Program-made: the position numbers and the translations under genes
The notes under the pieces: model-generated
What the model saw: the letters and a program-made list of their open reading frames with translations, nothing else
The model's database searches: none
What the model was told of the DNA's origin: nothing
From: Solobacterium sp.
GTDB taxonomy: Bacteria > Bacillota_I > Bacilli_A > Erysipelotrichales > Erysipelotrichaceae
Direction: 5' to 3'
Assembly (NCBI GenBank): GCA_017941735.1
Contig: JAGAVW010000038.1
Span: 1 to 37,346, forward strand
DNA length: 37,346 bases
Shown here: positions 8,109 through 17,453 of the stretch, in pieces
How the letters are laid out: every line of letters begins with the position of its first letter
Numbering within the stretch: the first letter of the stretch is position 1

Positions 8109-8894
8109 TTATTTCTGCAACATAGCTTTTGAGATTTCGTTTGCGGCTTGGATGGTCTCTTTAATGATTTGTTCCAAGCGTTTTCCATATAGATCACGTA
8201 CTTGCCCAGATACACTGATGGCATAGCGTGTTTTGCCATTCGCATCATTGACTGGAGCAGCTACGCAACGCAAGCCTTCCATAATTTCACCATCATCTAA
8301 GGCATAACCTTGTTTGCGAACCTTTTCTAATTCTTCATCAAGCTTTGTCTTGGTGGTGATGGTTCTTTTTGTAAGAGCTGGTAGTCCTTTTTGTGAAATA
8401 AGACGTTTGAGTTCTGCTTCGCTTTTTTGCGCGAGTAAGACTTTTCCAAGTCCACTACAATGCATCGGTAGGCGAATACCAACTTCCGACATAATCGATA
8501 CTAGGGAATCTGCTGCGACTTTTTCTAAATAGAGGATTTCGCCATTGTCTTCTGCGCCTAGATGTACCGTTTCCCCAAAGCGCTTATTAAGACGCTTCAT
8601 AACTGGAACGGCTACATCCTTGATGTCAAAGGAGCGTGCGACACGACTTCCTAATTCAAATAAACGTATTCCTAACCGGTAACGGCCATCCTCGTTGGAT
8701 TGTTCAATATAGTTGTAATCGCGTAGGGTAGTTAATAACCCATGTACAGTACTTTTTGGCCATCCTACTTTTTGCGCGATTTGACTCAGAGTTAATCCAT
8801 CTTGTTTACTTGCGATGACATCAATGAGTGTAATAGCGCGCTCGACCGATTGAATATGATTACTCGATTTATTTTTGGTTTCTTCTTTTGCCAT
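8109..8894 (-). CDS. IclR family transcriptional regulator
   Basis: A 261-residue protein with an N-terminal winged helix-turn-helix (residues about 18-75, with LSQIAQKVGWPKSTVHGLL) and a C-terminal effector-binding domain containing SGLGKVLLA and EIMEGLRCVAAPV. IclR proteins often control aromatic degradation operons and bind pathway intermediates. It is the first gene of the meta-cleavage operon and is divergent from glgB. A promoter with a cre site lies just upstream, so it is probably produced together with the genes it controls. Whether it activates or represses cannot be read from the sequence. Confidence 0.92.
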   Translation of the reverse strand: MAKEETKNKSSNHIQSVERAITLIDVIASKQDGLTLSQIAQKVGWPKSTVHGLLTTLRDYNYIEQSNEDGRYRLGIRLFELGSRVARSFDIKDVAVPVMKRLNKRFGETVHLGAEDNGEILYLEKVAADSLVSIMSEVGIRLPMHCSGLGKVLLAQKSEAELKRLISQKGLPALTKRTITTKTKLDEELEKVRKQGYALDDGEIMEGLRCVAAPVNDANGKTRYAISVSGQVRDLYGKRLEQIIKETIQAANEISKAMLQK

Positions 8895-8917
8895 AAATAA
8901 CCTTGTTTGTTACTTGA

Positions 8918-8946
8918 AATATAGCATCCAATGTAAGCGATTACAA
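8918..8946 (-). promoter_or_regulatory. promoter of the iclR/meta-cleavage operon
   Basis: On the - strand TTGTAA (8946-8941) and TATATT (8923-8918) are separated by exactly 17 bases. Transcription would start about 15-20 bases before the IclR ATG. The -35 box overlaps the cre site. Confidence 0.7.
8932..8945. promoter_or_regulatory. cre site (CcpA catabolite repression)
   Basis: TGTAAGCGATTACA matches the Bacillus cre consensus TGWAANCGNTNWCA at every fixed position and is a perfect palindrome around GCGA. It covers the -35 box of the iclR operon promoter. CcpA bound here would block RNA polymerase, so the aromatic pathway should be shut off when preferred sugars are present. Confidence 0.75.
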
Positions 8947-8966
8947 TAGAAGTGTACGATAATACC

Positions 8967-9048
8967 GTACGCTAGTACGCTAATTACGAATTTTATATTA
9001 CAGTAAAAGCGTGTGAAATTCGTAATAGAAGATTAATTCGTGTTAGAA
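8967..9048. promoter_or_regulatory. cluster of inverted and direct repeats between iclR and glgB
   Basis: Three signals overlap here. GTACGCTA occurs twice in tandem (8967-8982). ATTACGAATTT (8983-8993) and AAATTCGTAAT (9016-9026) form a perfect 11-bp inverted repeat with a 22-base spacer. The second arm also begins a direct repeat, 13 bases long with 11 matches (9018-9030 and 9036-9048). These are likely binding sites for IclR or for a glgB regulator. A TAGAAT at 9044-9049 could be the glgB -10 box, but no good -35 box accompanies it. Confidence 0.5.
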
Positions 9049-9076
9049 TAATACGGTAACAAATAGGGAGGTTACG

Positions 9077-10933
9077 ATGGACCAAGAGAGAATCATAGAA
9101 CAGTTTCATCAAGGCTGTTGTATAGACGCCTATCGGTTATTTGGTGCGCATTTTGCGTATGAAGGATGTGAAGGGGTTCGTTTTACTGTTTATGCCCCAC
9201 ACGCCAAGAGTGTATCAGTTATCGGAAGCTTCAATGACTGGGGAAATGAAGGTGCTTATTATATGGAACGCACTGGATTTACTGGTATTTGGAGTTGTTT
9301 TATTGGTGGAGTGCAAGAATGGGACTCCTATAAATATCGCATAGAAGATCGCAATGGAAATTATCTTGATAAAGCAGATCCCTATGCTTTTTATAGTGAA
9401 ACGAGACCGATGACAGCTTCTAAAGTGTACGATATCAACCAACTGGAATGGCATGACCATAAGTGGTTAGAAAAGCGTACCAAAGGATTTGATAAACCAA
9501 TCAGTATTTATGAAGTGTATGCGGGTGGATGGAAGCGCAATGGGGAATATCCTTATACCTATGATATGATGCGTGAAAATCTCATTCCTTATGTGAAAGA
9601 ACATGGCTTTACCCATATTGAAATGATGCCATTGAATGAATATCCATTTGATGGCTCTTGGGGCTATCAAGCTAATGGCTATTTCTCTTTGACATCACGT
9701 TATGGAAATCCAACTGAATTTGCGGCTTTTGTGGATGCGTGTCACAAAGAGGGGATTGGCGTCATTATGGATATGGTGCCTGTGCATTTTGTAAAGGATG
9801 CGCATGGGTTACGTCTGTTTGATGGGGAACCTCTTTATGAATACCAAAAACAAAGCGATGCAGAATCGGAATGGGGAACCTTGAACTTCAACTTATGGAG
9901 CGAAGAAGTGCGCTCGTTCTTGATGAGTGCGGCCTCTTATTGGATTTCGATTTATCACATCGATGGCATTCGGATTGATGCCGTCAGCAACCTCATCTAT
10001 TGGGGCGGAAATCGGGATCGCGGAACCAATGAAGGCTCTTTAGATTTCATTAAACGTTTTAACTATTATTTAAATAAGGAATATCCAAGCGTCATGTTGA
10101 TTGCGGAAGATAGTAGTGATTATCCAAAAGTAACCGCGCCTACGGAAGATGGTGGACTTGGGTTTGATTATAAATGGGATTTAGGGTGGATGAATGATAC
10201 CTTGAAATACTATGCGACAGATCCTATTTATCGCATTTGGGACCATAATAAACTCACTTTCTCAATGGCTTACTTTTATAGTGAGCGCTTCATTATGCCA
10301 CTAAGCCATGATGAAAATGTGCATGGAAAAAAGACTATTGTGGATCGCATGTGGGGAAACTATGACCAAAAGTTTTCCCAAGTACGTAACTTATATGCGT
10401 ATATGTTTGCGCATCCTGGCAAAAAGCTGAATTTTATGGGTAATGAACTCGCAAGTTTCCGTGAATTTGATGAGGAGAAAGAACTGGATTGGTTCTTATT
10501 AGAGTATCCACGTCACGATTCCTTCTTGCGTTATATGACCGATTTGAATAAGATATATCTCGCGCATCCATGTCTATATGAAAAAGATTACGACTATAGT
10601 AGTTTCAAATGGATTGATGCGGATAATAAAGAACAGTCTATCTTTTCGTTTTATCGTGAAGATGAAAAAGAGTACTTACTTTGTGTGATGAATTTGACAA
10701 GCGCTTCTTATGAGGATTTTGTCTTAGGCGTTCCGCAAAAGGGCACATATACCGAAATCTTGAATTCCGAAAAGGATATTTATGATGGGTGTAATATGTG
10801 TAACTATGAACCGGTGAAAAGTGTTGCGTGTAAACAGGCGGATGCGAAGTTCGCAAATGAGATTCATATTCGTATCGCACCATTTGCGGCCATTTGGTTC
10901 ACGGTGAAGAAAAAGAAAGGTCACAACGCTTAA
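9077..10933 (+). CDS. glgB: 1,4-alpha-glucan branching enzyme
   Basis: A 618-residue GH13 enzyme that makes alpha-1,6 branches in glycogen. A CBM48-like N-terminal domain (about residues 20-110, with YAPHAKSVSVIGSFNDW) precedes the TIM barrel. Catalytic residues are D301 (DGIRIDAVSN), E344 (LIAEDSS) and D412 (PLSHDENVHG, the branching-enzyme form of this motif). The start follows GGGAGG with a good spacing. It is first in a run of three glycogen genes, with glgP 19 bases downstream. Its promoter region is shared with the divergent iclR operon. Confidence 0.95.
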   Translation: MDQERIIEQFHQGCCIDAYRLFGAHFAYEGCEGVRFTVYAPHAKSVSVIGSFNDWGNEGAYYMERTGFTGIWSCFIGGVQEWDSYKYRIEDRNGNYLDKADPYAFYSETRPMTASKVYDINQLEWHDHKWLEKRTKGFDKPISIYEVYAGGWKRNGEYPYTYDMMRENLIPYVKEHGFTHIEMMPLNEYPFDGSWGYQANGYFSLTSRYGNPTEFAAFVDACHKEGIGVIMDMVPVHFVKDAHGLRLFDGEPLYEYQKQSDAESEWGTLNFNLWSEEVRSFLMSAASYWISIYHIDGIRIDAVSNLIYWGGNRDRGTNEGSLDFIKRFNYYLNKEYPSVMLIAEDSSDYPKVTAPTEDGGLGFDYKWDLGWMNDTLKYYATDPIYRIWDHNKLTFSMAYFYSERFIMPLSHDENVHGKKTIVDRMWGNYDQKFSQVRNLYAYMFAHPGKKLNFMGNELASFREFDEEKELDWFLLEYPRHDSFLRYMTDLNKIYLAHPCLYEKDYDYSSFKWIDADNKEQSIFSFYREDEKEYLLCVMNLTSASYEDFVLGVPQKGTYTEILNSEKDIYDGCNMCNYEPVKSVACKQADAKFANEIHIRIAPFAAIWFTVKKKKGHNA

Positions 10934-10952
10934 GGAAGGAGAAGCGACTAGG

Positions 10953-13355
10953 ATGTTTAAAAACAAGAAAGAGTTTAAGAAAGAATTTAACAATCGATTA
11001 GAAACCAAATATGGTACAACCGTTGCGCATACACACGAAACGGAAAAGTATTTGGTATTGGGAGAAATGGTACGTGAATATGCGAACTTAAATTGGCGTG
11101 ATACGAAAATCGCAAATGCCAAACAAGAGTCCAAACAAGTATATTATTTCTCAATGGAATTCCTTTTGGGAAGAAGCTTAACCAGCAACTTAAAGAATTT
11201 AGGTATTTATGATGTGGTTGTGGAAGGCTTAAAAGATTTAGATATTGATTATCAAAAGCTTGCGAGTATTGAAACCGATGCAGGTTTAGGAAACGGTGGG
11301 TTAGGCCGGCTCGCAGCTTGTTTTATGGATTCGGCAGCTTCCAACAATTTACCAGTTAATGGAAACTGTATTCGTTACCAATATGGATTGTTCCGTCAAA
11401 TGATTGATCCAGAAGGAAACCAAATTGAAGTACCAGATATGTGGCTTCGTATTGGAAACCCATGGGAAATTCGTAAACCAAAACTAGCGGTTGATGTGAA
11501 GTTCTATGGAAATATTGAAATGCATGCGGATGAAAAGGGAAATCTTCATTTCTCCCTCGCCAATGCACAACACATCCGTGCGGTTCCATATGATATGCCT
11601 ATGATTGGGGCTAACACCAAGATGGTCAACACATTGCGCTTATGGTCTGCAGAACCATCTGATGTTGTGCCACCAGATAAAGACTATGGAAAATATCTTC
11701 AAGAGATTTCAGAAATCTGTTTAAACGTTTATCCAGATGATTCCAGTGAACATGGGAAATTCTTACGTTTGAAACAACAATATTTCTTTGTTTCAGCAGG
11801 TATTAGTACCATCATTAAGACACATATGCGTACTTATAAAACACTAGATAACTTAGCTGAAAAAGTCGCCATCCAATTAAATGATACGCATCCTGTATTA
11901 GCGATTCCAGAACTTATGCGTGTCTTAATGGATGAATACAATTACACATGGGATAAAGCACAACGCATGGTGGTGGATATTATGTCCTATACCAACCATA
12001 CCGTTATGCAAGAAGCACTTGAAACTTGGCCAGTTGCCTATATTCAACGGCTCTTACCAAGAATCTATATGATTATTGAAGAAATTGATGCGCGCTTTGT
12101 GAAGTATGTTCAAGCACGTTATCCAGAAAAGTTCCATATGATTAACCGTGTTCGTATTATTCATGATGGCATGGTGCATATGGCACGTTTAGCTGTCGTT
12201 GGCTCGCACCGTATTAACGGGGTTGCGGAAATCCATACCCAAATTCTTTTGGATGATGTCTTCCGTGACTATAACAAAATGTGGCCAACACGCTTCTCCA
12301 ATAAGACAAACGGAATTACACCACGTAGATGGATGTTCTATAGTAACCCAGAGCTTTTAGCTTTCATTGAAAAAACCATTGGTTGTTCGATTGAAAAAGA
12401 TTTCTCAAAAGTGAAGAAATTAATGAAATATGTCGATGACAAGAAAGTGCAAAAAGAATTCTTGAAAGTAAAAGCGAAGAAGAAAAAAGAACTTGCGGAT
12501 TACATTGGAAGACAAACGGGAATTACGGTTGACCCGGACTCTATCTTTGACGCCCAAGCGAAACGTCTACATGCCTATAAGCGTCAACTATTGAATATCT
12601 TACATGTGATTTATCTTTATCAAAGGATGAAAGAAGATCCAACCTTTAAGATTACGCCACATACCTATATCTTTGCGGCAAAAGCAGCACCTGCATATAC
12701 GTTCGCAAAAGCGGTAATCAAATTAATCAATGCAGTTGGGAATGTGGTGAATCATGATCCAGAAACCAAAGACATGTTGAAGGTTGTCTTCTTACCAAAC
12801 TATAGCGTTAGTATGTCAGAAGTCTTAATGCCAGGTACGGATGTCAGTGAACAAATCAGTACTGCTGGAAAAGAAGCAAGTGGAACAGGGAATATGAAAT
12901 TCATGATGAATGGGGCAATTACCCTTGGTACACTAGATGGCGCAACGGTTGAAATTGACCGTCTTGTTGGTAGAGAAAACGATGTCATCTTTGGCCTTAC
13001 TGTCGATGAAATCCCAGCCTTCAAAGAAAACTATCGCGCTTGGGATGCATACTCTGAAGATCCACGTTTAATGATGGCTTTGAACTCATTGATTGATGGA
13101 TCTTGGAATGGAAGTAAAGATGACTTCCGTGTCATCTATGATGAAATTCTTACCAAGAACGATGAATATCTTGTGCTTGCGGACTTTGATTCTTATGTCA
13201 GAGCACATGAAGCAATTGAAGAAAAATATAATGATAAATACGCATGGGCACGTAGTTGTTTAATCAATATTGCGCAATCTGCTTACTTCTCAAGCGATCG
13301 TACGATTAAACAATATGCAGAAGAAATTTGGGGCTTAAAACCAATTAAGGTCTGA
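10953..13355 (+). CDS. glgP: glycogen phosphorylase
   Basis: An 800-residue GT35 enzyme that releases glucose-1-phosphate from glycogen using phosphate and pyridoxal phosphate. The PLP-binding lysine is K649 in EASGTGNMKFMMNGA. GAGLGNGGLGRLAACF-like sequence near residue 110 and QLNDTHPVLAIPELMR near 310 are family hallmarks. Length is normal and the N-terminal allosteric extension of animal enzymes is reduced, as usual in bacteria. It follows glgB by 19 bases and precedes the pullulanase gene by 8, so the three are one operon. Confidence 0.96.
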   Translation: MFKNKKEFKKEFNNRLETKYGTTVAHTHETEKYLVLGEMVREYANLNWRDTKIANAKQESKQVYYFSMEFLLGRSLTSNLKNLGIYDVVVEGLKDLDIDYQKLASIETDAGLGNGGLGRLAACFMDSAASNNLPVNGNCIRYQYGLFRQMIDPEGNQIEVPDMWLRIGNPWEIRKPKLAVDVKFYGNIEMHADEKGNLHFSLANAQHIRAVPYDMPMIGANTKMVNTLRLWSAEPSDVVPPDKDYGKYLQEISEICLNVYPDDSSEHGKFLRLKQQYFFVSAGISTIIKTHMRTYKTLDNLAEKVAIQLNDTHPVLAIPELMRVLMDEYNYTWDKAQRMVVDIMSYTNHTVMQEALETWPVAYIQRLLPRIYMIIEEIDARFVKYVQARYPEKFHMINRVRIIHDGMVHMARLAVVGSHRINGVAEIHTQILLDDVFRDYNKMWPTRFSNKTNGITPRRWMFYSNPELLAFIEKTIGCSIEKDFSKVKKLMKYVDDKKVQKEFLKVKAKKKKELADYIGRQTGITVDPDSIFDAQAKRLHAYKRQLLNILHVIYLYQRMKEDPTFKITPHTYIFAAKAAPAYTFAKAVIKLINAVGNVVNHDPETKDMLKVVFLPNYSVSMSEVLMPGTDVSEQISTAGKEASGTGNMKFMMNGAITLGTLDGATVEIDRLVGRENDVIFGLTVDEIPAFKENYRAWDAYSEDPRLMMALNSLIDGSWNGSKDDFRVIYDEILTKNDEYLVLADFDSYVRAHEAIEEKYNDKYAWARSCLINIAQSAYFSSDRTIKQYAEEIWGLKPIKV

Positions 13356-13363
13356 GGCAATCA

Positions 13364-15475
13364 ATGAGTGTAATGCGTGCGTTCGTAGATGACTTCGGTA
13401 AAATTACAGTCGTTGTAAGTAGAAGTTTCTATGGCGGAGATACAAAAGGTTTTTATATCACAGGAGAAGATGACTTTTATGGGGATTGTTTGGTGCGTTA
13501 TCGGGAAGAACACAGCCAAGAAATCATCTATGTTTTAACTGCGCCTGCTGATTTGGAGTTTGGGAAGCGTTACTACATGCATGAAGAGCATGGGAAAACG
13601 TGTGAGTTAGAACTACGCTTCATTGTGAAAAGTAAAACCTTTGATGAAATGTTTACGTATACACGGGATGATTTGGGTGCGAATTATCAACCCACACATA
13701 CCGATTTTGCCTTATGGGCACCAACCGCAATTGAAGCACGTTTGAAACTGCGTCTTGGAAAAAATGTCAATGTATATACGATGAAACGGACTGAGCGTGG
13801 TGTATTTCGTGTGCGCGTAGAAGGAAATTTAAAAAACGCTACCTATATTTATGTATTAGAAATCAATGGAAAGATAATTGATACCTTAGATCCCTATGGT
13901 TTAAGCAGTAATGCGAATAGTAAAGAAAGTGCAGTCATCGATGTCAATGAGATATTGGAAATCGAAGACCATGCGAAACTTATGGAACTAGATTCGCCAT
14001 GCGATGCGGTTATTTATGAGTGCAGTGTGCGTGATATGACAAGTCATCCGTTAACCGGCACCACAGATAGTCGCACCTTTAAAGCACTATGCGAAGCAGG
14101 GACATCCTTTAAACAAACGCCAACCGGTTTAGATTATCTTTCTTCTTTAGGAGTGACGCATGTCCAATTACAACCTGTTGTTGATTTTGCGACGGTGGAT
14201 GAAGTATTCCCAACGAAAAACTATAACTGGGGCTATGACCCGGCACAAATCTTTGCCTTAGAAGGCTCTTACGCAAGTAAACCCAATCAACCTTATGTCA
14301 GGATGAAAGAGTTTAAAGAATTAGTGTGTACCTTACACCAACGTAATATTCGCGTGATATTAGATTTGGTTTGGAATCATATGTATGATGTCGAAACTTC
14401 GCCTTTAAATCGTACCGTACCTTATTATTATTTCCGCTTTTATGAGAGTGGATATTATTCCAATGGGTCCTATTGTGGGAATGATTTAGATACACAAAAA
14501 CCAATGATGCGTAAACTCTTTTTAAGAGGCATCAAGGTGTTTATGGAGCTATATGGAGTAGATGGGTTCCGCTTTGATTTGATGGGAATCATGGATATTG
14601 AAACCATGAATGAAATTGAGCGTCTCACACATAGTTATAAAAAAGATGCGTTAATATATGGCGAAGGGTGGGATATGCCTACCGCATTAGCACCAGAAGA
14701 AAAAGCCTCCCTTTATAACCAAGTGCATATGCCAAATATTGGACACTTTAATGATGTATATCGTGATGTGTTAAAAGGAAAGACAAGTGATACTGAGCGC
14801 TTTTTAAAAGGATATCTAACGGGTGATTTAAGTGCTTCGTTTGATGCGTGTAGTGCGCTCCTTGGGCATAGTGTAGGAGAGCCTTACTATAAGCGCTTTA
14901 GTGCACCAACCCAAAGCATTAATGCGATTGAAACCCATGACAATGCGACGACATGGGATAAGATGCATGCGTGCTGTGGGGAAGAACCAAGAGACCAACG
15001 GCAAAAAAGACAAAAGATGATGATTGCGCTTACGTTATTAAGCCAAGGGGTGCCATTCATCCATGCGGGCATGGAATATTGTGGAACAAAAAAAGATATC
15101 TCCAATTCCTATATGAGTGGCGATGAAATCAATGGCATGAATTGGCAACGGGCAGACCATAACGAAAACATTGTAAGTTATACAAAAAAATGTATTGCCT
15201 TACGACGTCGCGAATCTTTATTCCGTTTAACAAGTGAAGAAGAAATTCGTAAACATGTCTCATTAATCGTATGTGAAAACGGAGATTTGATTTATGAACT
15301 TTTCGATGATGATACGGACATCCGTGTTATGATAAATCCAAGTTCTCAGCACCATCTCTATAACTTTGAAGAACCATGGGTAACGTTATTAGATGAAAAC
15401 GGGAACGCTTCAAAAGAACCATTTCAAGAATACTATGTTCCAGGATGTAGTGTTGTTGTAATTACGAAAGCATAG
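13364..15475 (+). CDS. pulA: type I pullulanase (glycogen debranching)
   Basis: A 703-residue GH13_14 enzyme that hydrolyses alpha-1,6 branches. The type I signature YNWGYDP is at residues 287-293. Catalytic residues are D405 (GFRFDLMG), E434 (IYGEGWDMP) and D526 (ETHDNATT). A CBM48-like region lies before the barrel (about 110-200). No signal peptide is seen, so it should act inside the cell on glycogen limit dextrins left by GlgP and not on external pullulan. The GAGG site lies 8 bases after glgP. A second in-frame ATG at 13373 is a possible alternative start. Confidence 0.93.
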   Translation: MSVMRAFVDDFGKITVVVSRSFYGGDTKGFYITGEDDFYGDCLVRYREEHSQEIIYVLTAPADLEFGKRYYMHEEHGKTCELELRFIVKSKTFDEMFTYTRDDLGANYQPTHTDFALWAPTAIEARLKLRLGKNVNVYTMKRTERGVFRVRVEGNLKNATYIYVLEINGKIIDTLDPYGLSSNANSKESAVIDVNEILEIEDHAKLMELDSPCDAVIYECSVRDMTSHPLTGTTDSRTFKALCEAGTSFKQTPTGLDYLSSLGVTHVQLQPVVDFATVDEVFPTKNYNWGYDPAQIFALEGSYASKPNQPYVRMKEFKELVCTLHQRNIRVILDLVWNHMYDVETSPLNRTVPYYYFRFYESGYYSNGSYCGNDLDTQKPMMRKLFLRGIKVFMELYGVDGFRFDLMGIMDIETMNEIERLTHSYKKDALIYGEGWDMPTALAPEEKASLYNQVHMPNIGHFNDVYRDVLKGKTSDTERFLKGYLTGDLSASFDACSALLGHSVGEPYYKRFSAPTQSINAIETHDNATTWDKMHACCGEEPRDQRQKRQKMMIALTLLSQGVPFIHAGMEYCGTKKDISNSYMSGDEINGMNWQRADHNENIVSYTKKCIALRRRESLFRLTSEEEIRKHVSLIVCENGDLIYELFDDDTDIRVMINPSSQHHLYNFEEPWVTLLDENGNASKEPFQEYYVPGCSVVVITKA

Positions 15476-15485
15476 GAGGACATTT

Positions 15486-17453
15486 ATGAAAAGAATCATT
15501 CAAGTTTTATGTGCGACACTGCTCGTCCTAACAAATCTTTCGTTTTTAGAACCGCTTTATGCTGAAGAGGGAAATTCAGAATTCGACCAATTCTTAACCG
15601 ATGAATTCTTAGATTCCATGGAAGCGGATTACTTGACGATGCATTATACAGTCAAGAATTATCAGAATTTTGATATTGAAAAACCAGCACTTATTTTTGG
15701 TGATGCGAGTTTACAATCTTACCAAGACGCCATTGATGAAAACACCCGTGTTTTAAATGAATTGACTGCCTTTGACTACAACTCTTTAAGTGAGAAACAA
15801 AAGGTCGATTATGATGTTTTGAAGTTTTATCTTGAAAATTCGATTGAATTAAACAAGCATCCAATGTTAGATCAAGTTTTCAATCCTTATACGGGCGTAT
15901 TAGATAGTATTGTTACTAATTTATCGGAATTTGTTTTCAATGATAAAGAGGATATTGAAGATTATTTGGTGGTTGTAAAAGATACGGATGTCTATTTACG
16001 AGATGCGGTTGAATTAACCAAACAGCAAGCTTCCGAAGGAATCTTCTTAAGTGATGCGCTTTTAAATGAAACCCTTGACTATATAAATAAGTTTACTGAA
16101 AAGAGAGAAGATAATGCGCTTATCCAAATTTTCAATGGACGCATGGATGATTTGGAAGTCTTAAGTGAGCAAGAACGTTCTGATTATAAAGCACGCAATC
16201 GTGAGGTTGTATTAAATACAGTCATTCCTGCTTATGAGATGGTAGGAAGAGAATTAGAGAGTTTACGTGGCAGTGGGAAGTATGAAGGTGGTGTCATCAA
16301 CTATCCAAATGGGAAAGAGTACTATGCTGCTTTAGCCCGCATGAAATCAAGCACAGATGCTTCCGTGGAAGAGCTTGCGGATATGTGTAAAGAAGTCTTA
16401 CGTGAAGCAATTGATCGCTATATCAATTATGCCTCGGATATAGATGTGATGATGAGCTACTATAGTGAGTCGGTTAACTTTGAAACACCAGAAGAGGTGC
16501 TTACTTATTTGCGCGATGATTTACCAGAATTCCCAGAAGGCAATTCCAAAAACTTTATTAGTTCTTATTTAGATCCAAGTGTTACAAATGAGAATGTTGT
16601 GGCTTATTATATGACACCTTGTATTGACGATACCGAAAATAACGTCATTCGTATTAATGGCGAAGCGGTAGAAGATATCAACAGTCTATATGAAACGCTA
16701 GCCCACGAAGGCTATCCAGGTCACCTCTATCAAGTGACATGGTACTTAAATACCAAGCCTCATCCAATTCGTAGCATCGTTGGCAGTATTGGTTATACTG
16801 AAGGCTGGGCAATGTATGCGATGTCTTATGGATGGAAGATCAGTGGGGTGCGTGCAGATATAGCGGAAATGCATATGCTTGATTTACTTGTTGGTTACAT
16901 CATGGATGCGTGGATTGATTTAGGTGTAAATGGGCTTGGATGGACCATTGAAGATGTTGAAAGAGAATTGGAAGCGCTTGACCTCAATCCAGAAAATGCA
17001 CAAAGTCTCTATGATTTTGTGATTGGTAGACCTGCATCCATTCTTCCTTATGGAATTGGCATGGCGCAATTCTTCCGCTTACGTGGAAAAGCAGAAGAAG
17101 CATTAGGCGATGCGTTTGATGTTGTGGAATTCAATCGTGTCTTACTTGAAAATGGAGATCGTCCATTTGAAGTGGTAGAGCGCGATGTGGATGCGTATAT
17201 TAAAGAAAAAGGAAAAGAAATCCCTACGGATTACTCTTATTACGATTGGTATATGAAATCGATTGGAACGGGTGGTGTTTCTTCAACTACAAATCCATTT
17301 AGTTCAACCGAACCAAATTACAAACCGAAACCACTCGCTACCATGGTATCAAAACCAATACTTTATGGGATAGCTGGGGTAAGTGGTTTATTCGCACTGT
17401 TTATTTTATGGCGACTCAGAAAACATGCAAAGGCGAATCCGTTTAAAAAATAG
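15486..17453 (+). CDS. secreted, membrane-anchored DUF885 family protein (putative metallopeptidase)
   Basis: A 655-residue protein with a Sec-type signal (residues 1-27, MKRIIQVLCATLLVL then ending at LYAEE), a long DUF885 domain and a C-terminal membrane helix (about 629-645) followed by a positive tail. The conserved motif HEGYPGH (H407, E408, H413) and the later TEGWAMYA are the presumed zinc-site residues of this family. It probably sits outside the membrane with a short cytoplasmic tail. It lies 10 bases after pullulanase in the same direction, but nothing links it to glycogen. Peptidase activity is predicted for the family; the substrate is unknown. Confidence 0.82.
   Translation: MKRIIQVLCATLLVLTNLSFLEPLYAEEGNSEFDQFLTDEFLDSMEADYLTMHYTVKNYQNFDIEKPALIFGDASLQSYQDAIDENTRVLNELTAFDYNSLSEKQKVDYDVLKFYLENSIELNKHPMLDQVFNPYTGVLDSIVTNLSEFVFNDKEDIEDYLVVVKDTDVYLRDAVELTKQQASEGIFLSDALLNETLDYINKFTEKREDNALIQIFNGRMDDLEVLSEQERSDYKARNREVVLNTVIPAYEMVGRELESLRGSGKYEGGVINYPNGKEYYAALARMKSSTDASVEELADMCKEVLREAIDRYINYASDIDVMMSYYSESVNFETPEEVLTYLRDDLPEFPEGNSKNFISSYLDPSVTNENVVAYYMTPCIDDTENNVIRINGEAVEDINSLYETLAHEGYPGHLYQVTWYLNTKPHPIRSIVGSIGYTEGWAMYAMSYGWKISGVRADIAEMHMLDLLVGYIMDAWIDLGVNGLGWTIEDVERELEALDLNPENAQSLYDFVIGRPASILPYGIGMAQFFRLRGKAEEALGDAFDVVEFNRVLLENGDRPFEVVERDVDAYIKEKGKEIPTDYSYYDWYMKSIGTGGVSSTTNPFSSTEPNYKPKPLATMVSKPILYGIAGVSGLFALFILWRLRKHAKANPFKK

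Noticed and set aside
17383..17424. Upstream start for the hydrolase-like lipoprotein
   Set aside because: It would add 14 residues before the signal peptide and deepen the overlap with the DUF885 gene; the ATG at 17425 gives a normal lipoprotein signal.
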